Source: Zantedeschia hybrid cultivar
Lineage: Eukaryota; Streptophyta; Magnoliopsida; Alismatales; Araceae
Length of the DNA stretch: 64,000 nt
Direction of reading: 5' to 3'
Assembly: GCA_030544215.1 (NCBI GenBank)
Contig: JARZZO010000012.1
Location: forward strand, 41,889,194 to 41,953,193
The position numbers and the translations under genes were made by a program. Below, in pieces: positions 1 through 9,795 of the stretch. Every line of letters begins with the position of its first letter. Position 1 is the stretch's first letter. A model generated the notes under the pieces. It was given only the letters and a program-made list of their open reading frames with translations, was not told the origin of the DNA and did not search any database.

Positions 1-313
1 ACAAATTAATTAAGTACAGGCAGAAATAAGGTACAACAACATCGGGGCATACCCCGGGAACTGAGATAGCTGCTGGTCCGCACACCAAGGGAAACACCAC
101 GCACCGCCACACGCCACAAGGTCCACACCTGAAAACGCAGGGAGTGAGCCACACCAGAACTGGGCTCAGTAGGGATCATTCAATCCCCCGCCTCCCACAC
201 ACACACCCACAAGTGCAGTAAATGTGCATTCAAAATGTAACATGCATATCTCTAAAATCACTCTATCAAGGAGCCTACAACTCACGTCTAGGCAAAACAC
301 GCCAACCATGCCT

Positions 314-473
314 CCGAAAGTGGGAAACACCAACCACACAACCGTAAGTGGGGAAACACCGTCCTCACAACCGAAAGTAGGAAACACCGTCCAAACAACC
401 GAAAGTAGGAAACACCGTCCACACAACCGAAAGTAGGAAACACCGTCCACACAACCGAAAGTGGGAAACACCG
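314..473. repeat. 28-bp minisatellite inside the LTR (about 6 units)
   Basis: Units beginning CCGAAAG or CCGTAAG start at 314, 342, 371, 399, 427 and 455. The corresponding place in other LTRs (near 42840, 57570) has a single unit, so this is a local expansion. The open frames over it are periodic translations of the repeat. Confidence 0.9.
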
Positions 474-917
474 ACCCGCTGAGACCAAACAGTAACCCCT
501 CGGATAGCACGCTAGCTACTCCGGCCCAATTGGCTCAGGTGGTTACTCCTTCCCTCAGCACGAGTGACTCTCCGAATGTACCACTCCGACACCGGTACTA
601 GCTGACCCCGGGGTTCACCAGGTGACCCTCTCTCACTAGGCGTCACCCCGCCCACGCCCCCACCGGCGCTGTGCTCACGCCCCCACCAGCACAGGGTGAT
701 AAAGCGCTACACTGTCACTCCAGGTCCACAGTAACACAAAACACCAAAACCCGGCACAGTACGATCCGGTCAAGTGAAAAGCCCGCGATCGCACGACACA
801 CACGCAATGCCATCCGGTCATGAAGAATCCATCTCTACCGAGTACACTAAGGCATGCACTAACCAATTATCTAGCAGTATGAACACATTTTACTAGCATG
901 AATTAGTGTTATTCTGT

Positions 918-1397
918 CTTGAATCGCGTCGCCCGAGGCCGACGCCATTCAAGCTCCCTAAACTGGTTCATAAAACTCCGGCCACGAAATCTGGCCTAAA
1001 AGGCGTCGACACCAGTGGTCGCCTTTTGAAAGGCGTCGACATCCTCCGACGCCATTCACACCGAAAATCCCGGAATTCCAGAAAACATTAATCAGGGGAT
1101 TTCTGCCTTAAAAGGCGTCATGGTTATCCGACGCTTTTATGAATAGCGTCGCCCTCCCATGACGTCTTTTAGTCCCAGAATCCCCGAACTGACAGACCCT
1201 CAGTCGGGGTGATTTCCTGCCTAAATGGCGTCATGATGGCCCGACGTCCTTCTGAAAGGCGTCGTCCATCCATGACGTCATTTAGCGCCAGAATCCCTAA
1301 CTCTTGAAACCTCGAACAGGGAGATTTCTGTCCTAAAAGGCGTCGTACTGTCCTGACGTCCTTCTGAAAGGCGTCGACCAGGCACGACGCCGTTTAG
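918..1397. repeat. Quasi-palindrome cluster in family B LTR (modules 1-4)
   Basis: Four inverted-repeat modules. The simplest (918-953) pairs CTTGAATCGCGTCG with CGACGCCATTCAAG around an 8-nt spacer, with one mismatch. The others are compound: outer arms such as TAAATGGCGTCATG and CATGACGTCATTTA enclose an inner CGACG...GCGTCG palindrome. A perfect TGACGTCA lies at 1273-1280. The same modules occupy the same relative places in the other gypsy LTRs. Confidence 0.85.
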
Positions 1398-1944
1398 CGC
1401 CAGAAACCTGGTTCCCTGGTTCGATCCGAGGGTTTCTCCCTTAACCCCAAATACCCCGAAAAAGCCCCAAAACAGAAGGGGGAGGAAGAGAAGTTCATCC
1501 ACCACAAGCATGCTACAAATCCACATTCACGAGTACGGCCATACCCACAAGAACACCCCCTAAACAAGCTTAATCTAACCCAAAACACGTCATGTCACGC
1601 CTAGGAAAACACGAGCAACACATGCAAGGTTCGTCCCCCTACCGGTTACTTGAACTCCTCCTGGCTCCGTGTCGCCGAACCGCCGCACCGTAGACCGCCG
1701 CCGGTACCCCCGAGAACGTCGCCACTCCGCCGGGACGTCGGCCGCCGTCCGGAGAATGGAACGCCGCGAAGGAAGTGGTGGTGGCAGAGGTGAGAGGTAG
1801 GGAGGCGTTGGAGTGGTGGAAGAGGAAGAAGAGGAAGGGAAAGGGGAAGAGTGGGATCGGAGGAGGCGGAGAGGGAGAGGAGAGAGAGTGGAAGGGTGAG
1901 AATGAGGGAAAGAAAGGAGGGCTCGCGGGGTCAATCAGAAACTG

Positions 1945-2260
1945 CCTAAAACGCGTCGAGCGAGAAAGACGCCTATCAGATGACAGGACGGGCCGTACTG
2001 ACAACTGTCTGAAAACGCGTCGACCACCACGGACGCCGTTCAGCTGACATGTCAGGCACCGTATCCTGACACCACAGGGTGGCAGTCTGAATCGCGTCGT
2101 CCATCATGGACGCCGTTCAGACGACGAGACAGGGGCCGTACTCCCGCGGCCCGAAACCCGCCCACGTGGCGCCCACGTGGCACAACAGCAATTCATCTAA
2201 ATGGCGTCCACCTATCAAGACGCCATTTGAAAGGCATCGTGAAGTGTAGACGTCATTCAG
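1945..2260. repeat. Quasi-palindrome cluster in family B LTR (modules 5-8)
   Basis: Further GCGTC...GACGC inverted repeats flanked by CTAAA/CTGAA on one side and TTTAG/TTCAG on the other, near 1945-1975, 2020-2043, 2090-2116 and 2195-2260. They lie close to the end of the LTR that begins the sense strand (U3). Confidence 0.75.
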
Positions 2261-2500
2261 AAGAAACACTCAAGACCCCTCAAGGTCCAAACCAGGGGAT
2301 CCGGCCCGAAACCGACCCGAAAACTGAACCCGAAACCTCAGTCCTTACACATGGCCCTGCTTGGCCCGAGCCAGGTGCGCCCTAGCAGCCCCAGGCCCAG
2401 GCCCATAGGCCCATTAAGCCTGTTTTTGGCCCAATTAACCCCAAATAAACCGCTTATTTGAATAAAAACCCCACCCTAGTTAACTTGAAATTGAAATTAA

Positions 2501-3533
2501 TAATGTTTAAAATTGTTTTAAACATTAAATTAATTATTTTGAGTTAAAAGGGGGTTATAATTAAGATATGATCTTAATCATGAATTAATCAAAGATTTTG
2601 TGGGGTTTATTAAGATATGATCTTAATAGTTAATTGTTTTTAACTAAATAAGATAGGATCTTATTATTAATTGATTTTAATTAATTAATTAAATGAGTTA
2701 TAATTAAGATATGATCTTAATTATAAATAACTTTTAATTAGTTAATTAAAGGGGTTTATATTTAAGATATGATCTTAAATATAATTAACAAATGTTGTTA
2801 CTTATTTAAATGTAATCTTAATTAATTATTAACAATTGTTGTTATTTATAATTGAGATAAATTTTTAATCTTAATTAACAAGTGTTGTTAATTCATATTT
2901 AAGATTTGATCTTAAACTTATATTAACAACAGTTGTTATTTGATTATTAAGTAGTGACTTAAACTTTAATTATCAAATGTTGTTAATTAATCTTGGTCTA
3001 GTGATTAGATTGTTTTAATTTCTTAGCAATTATTGTTATGAAATTAAATCTTTGATTAAGGGACACTTAATAAAAGTTATTAAGTGTTTTATTAACTTTT
3101 AATAATAGTTATTAAAGAGTTAATTGTTTCTTGAGAATTAACCTTAATAAAAGTTATTGAGGATTAATTAAAGCTTACTAATAGTTATTAAGCTAGTTAA
3201 TATTCTCAAGGATTCCTTAATTAAATTTTGAAGATCTAATCTACTTAATAATTAATCTTTTAATAAAAGTTATTAAAAGGATTAAATTAAGTCTAAGATG
3301 TTAGACTATTTTAATTAGAAATGTTCTAATTATTATTTCTTAATAATTGTTATTGAGAAATATGATTTAATTAAGGAGTTTTAACAAGGAGTTGTTAAGG
3401 GTTAATAATTTGAGTTGGAAATTCTTTTATAAATGTTATTTAGGAATTTTTAATTCTTTCTAAATGTTAGATTGTTTTGCATTAATAATTGTTATTAATG
3501 TGAATTAAAATTAATCTAAGTGTTAGATTAATT
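2501..3533 (+). repeat. Array of short hairpins with 3-nt loops in the C1 leader
   Basis: At least a dozen inverted repeats with 7-13 bp arms and 3-nt loops. Examples: TAATGTTTAAAA-TTG-TTTTAAACATTA (2501-2527, 12 perfect pairs); arms ATTAAGAT at 2560-2578 and 2609-2627; AATAAGAT-AGG-ATCTTATT (2647-2665); 11-bp arms at 2758-2782; ACACTTAATAA/TTATTAAGTGT (3063-3087); 11-bp arms at 3509-3533. At 3335-3361 the only departure is a pair that would be G-U in RNA. Arm sequence changes between modules but pairing is kept. Confidence 0.9.
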
Positions 3534-4434
3534 AATTTAAAAATATTCTAAATTATGCATAGAATATTTTAGAATTTTAATTTTAACTTTGTCTGCGCAT
3601 GTTGATGTGTTTAATGCTTTAAATTAGATTTATTGCATGTTAGAAAATAAGATTTTCAAAAATTCAAATTATCTAATTTTGATTGGTACCCAGGTTTTAA
3701 GAAAGCCAAAATTATTATAATTTCAAAATTTTAGCCTTCATGTGATGTGCTTTATCATGTGTGGATGGTTAAAATTTGTAGTGGTCATAGACATGCACTT
3801 AGTTAAATTTCATATCATGTGATGGTGTGTGATTTTGTGGATTGTTATAGGATGTGATGTACATTAATTAAGTGTTAATTAATGAGGCCTGCGTGCCTCC
3901 CTCTCTTTTTCATTCCATTGTAATTCTATCTCCCTCCATTATTGTACTCGGCTATAAGGCTCTCTCTTGCAATTAATCTATATTTGAAAATGTTTCAAAT
4001 TATGTTTTATATTTGTAATTGATCGCGCCCGCCGAGAAAAGGCGAGGATGATCCACAAATGCAACCAGGAAGGCGACGGGAGATGAGATCACCAGTGGCT
4101 ATGTGTTTGCATGTTTAAATTATATAAATGTTATATAGTATTGGTGATTAATTGTTTGGCTCCAGTTAATCACCGTGCTGTCCATGACCACATAATGAAC
4201 ATGTATGGATGATGCATACTTTTTAGTTTTTTATTATGAATCGATTACTAATATCTAGGTATAGTTAAATATATACGATATATTTATAAACTATCACCTA
4301 GGATGAGACCAACTTAACATAAACAAAACCTTCAACATAAAGTCTAAGCCGGAGCGCGAGTCATTGAGAATGTACCGCATGGCTCTCCATCAATATAGTT
4401 CTTAGAACTTGATTCAGTGATGACAGTTTCTACG

Positions 4435-4732
4435 TGTTTACCCGAGATCTGCCACCATCTGATGAAAGGACTATTAACTATGGCATTATGATGCCTTAAG
4501 ATTGGAATAGAGAAACGGTGTAGCTATCCTCGTGTTTACCCAGGAGCTGCATTCTTACTCTACTCTGTCACGTATTGATGGTAAAGCTTAGACCAGGTAT
4601 AATAGTCTACTGTGTTTACCCGGGACCATTAAAGACCTGGGAGTCGAAATAAGATCGGATATTGCAAGGACTTGCAATTACCATGAGATGGTTGCTCTAA
4701 GATAATGGTATGATACTATATGTTTACCCGAG
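4435..4732 (+). repeat. Four-unit spaced motif upstream of the C1 gag start
   Basis: TGTTTACCC motifs at 4435, 4533, 4613 and 4721 are spaced 98, 80 and 108 bp. In C2 a different motif sits at the equivalent distance from gag with spacings of 93, 80 and 104 in the sense direction, so the two arrays look homologous. Confidence 0.7.
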
Positions 4733-4914
4733 GTCATACTGTGATTCTTGGAAATTCTGATCCTCACTAGGAGACCGTCGGAGTCTCCCGTTCTGTATAC
4801 CTGAAGGTTATACAGTCTGTCGAAAAATAGTGGGAAATAATTCAACATAAAAGACCATAATTGAATTATCAGAATTATCTGCTTAAATCACGTTATTTCC
4901 TTTGATTAACTAAA

Positions 4915-7357
4915 ATGTCGTATATTGGAGAAGTTGGCATATTGGATGCCAATACTTCTCATATTCAGACTGACTAGAAAACTTTAAAGAATATCTTCAG
5001 GGCCAAGTAAAAGTCACTATCCTAATAAGATATCATGAATCCTCTTACTTGGATAGACCAAGGTGAAGAGGTGCTCATTGTATGCCTTATTGAAAGGCAA
5101 TGATTATCATGAAATATCTTATTTGGATAGACCAAGATGAAGAGATATTTATGATGTGCCTTTGAGAAAGGCAAGTGGTAAGATTTTAAACGATCAAACC
5201 CACACCTGAAAGGATAAAGGAAAGTCAGCTGAGATAGAGAAGTAGCAGTTCTCCCACTGCAACCAATATAAGGATACTGGTAAAGGCAAAACGAATATGG
5301 AACTTGAAAGAAGTCTCATATAATCTTATTATCAAATTTTGCATGTCTATTGGAGAATTAGCGTATCCAATATGAGATATTGGAAATGATTCTCAGAACT
5401 GCGATAGTGTGCAGACTTAGACAGGTAAAAGGGAATCGAGAAAATGTAAGTGTTGAGTTAGACTCAACTATTGTTCATGATACTCATAGATTACTGGTAG
5501 ACAGTAAATCTTTGTACATCTATAGGAGTCAAATATGAAACTAAATAATTGTTATTTAGTTGCATAAGAAATCAAGAATAACATTAATTGAAAAAGAATA
5601 ATAGTTGTTCGAATCAGTCAATGCACTATAGATTCTTGTAGTGACATTTCATGTGATGAATGTTCATAAGTCTCCTATAGAAATAAACTGTGTGAATCCT
5701 GATTATCTATGGTATTGTACATAGGGTTGTACAATAAGAAATTATTGATACTCATGCATATTGATGTAAACAGCTCAAAGGCCAAAGATAATCACTAGTA
5801 TTGACTTACCTTATAGTTTACTCTTGGAATGATTCGACTGTATGTACTTACTGAAGTACAGGACGAATGCATCTGAAAGATTAAGGTATAAGATCAATAT
5901 GAAGTATTAGAATTTTTTATTTGATCAAAGAAACTAATACTTAGGTATATGATTCACATAAATCATTAAGAGGATAATTGTATCCTCACTCGATTAACCC
6001 TCATTGTGCATCATAGCAATATGATAGAATGAGGAATTGCACCTTATTAAGATATGGTGCAATGCACAACAAGATTTGCCTAATTCTTATCTTTGTGAAC
6101 ATGAGTATGAATATTAGATGTTCATGCTTTACAGATGGTTCCAAATAAGTCAGTGTATGTCCATATAAGATATGGATACCAAATAATTCATATAAGATGT
6201 GAATTATGAACAAACCTTATTTAAAAGTCAGGTATTATCGTGGTGTGAATTTGTGAATGTCTAAAGAGTTTGGACATTACAATTATTGGCCAGGCGATAA
6301 TGAGATAATTATCGTCCTGAAAGCTATCTTCTATGAAGAGGAACATGTCCTCAGAGAAGACAGTGGGAGCTGATAAAACTAGAAGATGTTCTAGATTCAC
6401 AAGTTAACATAAGATTATTAGATAATCTTTAGTTGTTTGGAACCACTCATGACACACATCAGAGAGCTTCATAAATTTTTGAGATTCTCTCAGTGACTAG
6501 AAGGATATGTTTGACATATCTGATTTAGCAAGGTGAGAGGAGCTCAAAATAGATTATGATCTAAAATCTATGATAATGATGCTCTCTGTCATTACAACTT
6601 TGAGATTGATAAGTTTATTAGAATTCTACTTATCTATACTGCCAATCATGAGATGATGACAGTTGGATATTAAAAGCGTCCACTCAATGTGATTGAGGTA
6701 AAGATGTATATGATACACCTTTAAAGTTTTTAAAATGTCTAGGAAGCAAGTTATGATTTCAAAAGATTATTTTGAATCAAACTAAAACTTTTGAAAATTG
6801 TAATAAAAGTTTTTGACTTAATTGTCAGATATTACGTGATCATTAAGAATGATCACGGACTGTGTGTGTTCAAAGAGGACAGTGGCAGCACGATCGTTTT
6901 AGTAATGCTTTATGATAATAACATCAAAGTCATTAAGAGTGACTTTAGGATGCTACTATTAGTGAAAGCACTGTTAACTATGGTTTCCTCCATAATGGAT
7001 TTAGTTATAATATCCCACGTATTGGAAGTACGAATCTATTGGTGGGGATATTATATTGACCTGTATGTCAAGATGTTTGGCATAAATTTCATAACAAGTC
7101 TCAATTGTTGAGATATGGAATTTATTCCTTTGAAGAAAAGGTTCCTTAAAGGATATAGGAGTGAAATACATCGTTAAGCACTTGAAAAGTGCTAAAGATG
7201 CATTCACGTATATGGAGAGAATGATTTGAAACAATGAGGTCACACTGACTCAAATTTCAAGTCAAATAATGGAGTAAACCTTCTAGTAGAAAGGTATGGA
7301 TTGGAATGGTTCCAATCCAAAACTCGATATTAAGATGACGACATAGACAAGTGATAC
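4915..7357 (+). pseudogene. Decayed copia gag-pol remnant
   Basis: The start ATG at 4915 lies in the same context as the intact C2 gag. Recognisable pieces in order: an N-terminal gag segment with ILDAN; a zinc-knuckle-like stretch near 5257; DYLWYC at 5701 matching the integrase zinc region, with an in-frame stop; a reverse-transcriptase stretch at 6791-7111 aligning with C2 residues of about 949-1052, in which the catalytic YVDD is replaced by YDNN; and an RNase H stretch near 7160-7295 including TDSNF. Frames shift repeatedly. It is non-functional and ends at the gypsy LTR at 7358. Confidence 0.8.
5032..5174 (+). repeat. Diverged tandem duplication, period 74 bp
   Basis: Two 69-bp copies (5032-5100 and 5106-5174), both starting ATCATGAA and ending AAAGGCAA, within the decayed gag region of C1. 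Confidence 0.75.
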
Positions 7358-9707
7358 TGTAACGACCCGCCACCCTATAATCGGGGATCCGATTACTAAA
7401 TGGGTACCGAATCATTAATTTGGAACCAAACCAGGATCTAGTAAGTCTGGGAAATAAATAATAAATTAAGCTAAACATTCACATCGCATTGAATTGAAAT
7501 AAAAGTGCAGGAATTAAAATTATTACAATGCGACTCGATACAGCAAATAATTACATTCTCCAACAGAAGGAAATAATTAAACATACAGGCCAAAGATAAA
7601 TAACAACTACATCGGGGCATACCCCGGAACAACCGCTGAAGACACACCACACCCGGCCGCACACGCCGCTCTAAGTCTGCTGGGAGTTCTCACCTGAAAA
7701 CCGCAGGGGTGAGTCTCAAGACAAGACTCAGTAGGGATACTTCGATCCCCACTGCCCATGCACACACCCACACGTGTAAAGTACAGCTAACAGTAAAGTA
7801 ACAAGTGTAGTGGCAGGTACGATATCTAATTCTCTACGTGAGAACACATACGGTCGAAATATAATAATCATGCACATTCTAAGCCAACCGTTAGAAAACC
7901 CACAACTGCCGTCTCGATAGAACTCGCCGACCGTACAAACAACGGTGGGAAAAACCTCGACCCGCTGAGACCAAAGAGTAGCCCCTCGGATAGCACGCTC
8001 GCTACTCCGGCCCAACCGGCTCAGGTGACTACCCCTTCCCTCAGCATGAGTGACTCTCCGAATGTACCACTCCGACACCGGTACTAGCTGACCCCGGGGT
8101 TCACCAGGTGACCCTCTCTCACTAGGCGTCACCCCGCCCACGCCCCCACCGGCGCTGTGCTCACGCCCCCACCAGCACAGGGTGATAAATCGCTACAATG
8201 TCACTCCAGGTCCACAGTAACACAAAACCACCAAAACTCAGCACTGTACGATCCGGTCACGTGAAAAGTCCGCGATCGTATAACACACATGTGACACCAT
8301 CCGGTCATGAAGAATCCATCTCCACCGGGCACACTAAAACATGCACTAACCATCGTCTAATAGTATGAACACATTTTACTGGCATGAATTAGTGGGGTTC
8401 TGTCTTGAATCGCGTCGCCCAAGGCCGACGCCATTCAAGCTCCGTGTACAGGTTTACATAAATCAGTCCTCAGAATCAGGCCCTTTAAAACGCGTCGACA
8501 CCAGTGGTCGCCGTTTCAAAAAGCGTCGACATCCTCAGACGCCATTCAGCACAGAAAACCAGGATTTTCCGAAATCTTTAAACAGGGGATTTTTGCCTTA
8601 AAAGGCGTCATGGCTACCCGACGCTATTCAAAACGCGTCGACCACCCATGACGTCTTTTAGTCCCAGAATCCCAAACTAGCAGACTCTCAGTCAGGCGAT
8701 TCCTGTCTAAAAGGCGTCGTGATGGCCCGACGCCCTTTGAAAAGGCGTCGTCCATGCACGACGTCTTTCAACCCCAGGAACCAGAGTTGCCATGAGCCCG
8801 AGGGCTCCCCTTTTCAACCCAAACAGCCCCAAAATACCCAAAAACGGAGGAGAAAGAGGGGCACACAATCCATAGGAAATCTCAATCATAGCAAATCCCC
8901 CATATCATCAAAAGAACTCCTAAACATGCTCATTCTACCCCCCAAAACCAAGGATCCACAACATGCATAAACGGGGGAAAACATGGTTTAAACACAAAGC
9001 CGTAGGAACCGTCACCCTACCGAACACTCGAACGCCTCCGAGCTTCAAGCCGTCCGCCTGTCTCACCCCACGCCGCCGCCGGTACCGCCGAGGTCGTCCT
9101 AGCCCCACCGTGACGTCGGCCGCCGTCCGGAGAGTAGAACGCCGCAGTGGAAGTGGAGGTGGTAGGGGTAGGAGCCAGGTAGAGGATGGAGTGGAGGGAG
9201 GGGCAAAATGGTGTGAGGAAAAGAGGGAGGAGGAGGGGGGTCGCCGCCGGTCGCCGGAGGAGAAGGAGAGAAGGAGAGTAGGAGAAAATGAGGGAAAGAA
9301 GGAGGGCTCGCGGGGTTAACCAGAAACTGGCTAAAACGCGTCGACATGCACGGACGCCTATCAGGTGACATGACGGCCGCTCTGACAAGAGTCTGAAACG
9401 CGTCGTCCAACACAGACGCCATTCAGACAACTTGTCAGGGCCGTACTCTGACACACCCAGAGTCGCAGTCTGAAAGGCGTCAACCCACACGGACGCCGTT
9501 CAGACGACCTGACAGGGCCGTACTCTCGCGGTCCAAAGTCAGTCCACGTGGCACCCACGTGGCAGAACCTGAAACGCGTCTGCCACGGTGGACGCCGTTT
9601 AAAACGCGTCTCGGGGACGCGATTCGACTTAGAACCCCCGCCCCTCACAAGGGCTAGAACTACAGGGTCCGACCCGAAAACCGGGTCCGAAAGTCTCGAT
9701 CCTTACA
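7358..9707 (-). mobile_element. 3' LTR of gypsy element A1 (family A, 2350 bp)
   Basis: On + it runs from TGTAACGACCC to CCTTACA and is followed at once by a pyrimidine run, which is the purine tract read on -. It is therefore the 3' LTR of a minus-strand element. It is close in length and sequence to the solo LTR at 29379-31731. It carries the eight GCGTC/GACGC modules in two groups, near 8404-8793 and 9329-9632. The left flank is GATAC; the element is rearranged on its far side, so no target duplication can be matched. Open frames inside are not credible genes. Confidence 0.92.
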
Positions 9708-9720
9708 TTCTCCCCTCCTT
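9708..9720 (-). promoter_or_regulatory. Polypurine tract of gypsy A1
   Basis: Minus-strand AAGGAGGGGAGAA abuts the 3' LTR start (TGTAAGG). This is the expected primer for plus-strand DNA synthesis and fixes the element's orientation. Confidence 0.88.
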
Positions 9721-9795
9721 AAAAGAAATTTCGCCCTCGAAATTGATTGCTAGGAATATCAAGGTCACAACGGGGATACAAGTTCACGGGAATAC

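Larger units (their letters stand above)
1..2349 (-). mobile_element. Ty3/gypsy LTR, family B, cut by window edge
   Basis: Its left edge matches the interior of the LTR at 56985 (the 'acatcggggcataccccgg' stretch) and it ends in CCTTACA at 2349, the terminus shared by all gypsy LTRs here. The bases after 2349 are copia leader, not a purine tract, so this is a solo LTR or the 5' LTR of a minus-strand element whose body lies outside the window. It contains a 28-bp minisatellite and two clusters of GCGTC/GACGC palindromes. Short open frames inside it come from these repeats and look non-coding. If inserted normally, the duplicate of CATGG (2350-2354) should lie to the left of the window. Confidence 0.85.
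2350..7357 (+). mobile_element. Degenerate Ty1/copia element C1, truncated at both ends
   Basis: It begins inside a long 5' leader homologous to those of C2 and C3. Shared landmarks include the TGCGCATG block near 3594, a sequence near 4065 matching CAACCAGGAAGGCG near 62216, and CTCCCGTTCTGTAT near 4786. A decayed gag-pol region follows and is cut in its RNase H part by the gypsy LTR at 7358. The 5' LTR and PBS are lost on the left. The coding part is shorter than in C2: about 0.8 kb from gag start to the integrase zinc motif against 1.3 kb, so internal deletions have occurred. No long open frame remains; this is the oldest copia copy here. Confidence 0.85.

Noticed and set aside
314..473. 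Regular 28-bp direct repeats resembling a CRISPR array
   Set aside because: No unique spacers: the units are contiguous and near-identical, inside a plant LTR.
166..510. Minus-strand 114-codon frame
   Set aside because: It translates the minisatellite periodically (FPTFGC-like repeats) and is not conserved in other LTR copies.
6001..6213. Short minus-strand frame in C1
   Set aside because: Antisense to decayed copia pol; AT-rich chance frame.
8719..9490. Open frames on both strands in the A1 LTR (and equivalents near 43491-44281 and 53090-53599)
   Set aside because: They fall in GC- or CT-rich LTR sequence and the palindrome modules; no domain is recognisable and opposite-strand frames overlap.
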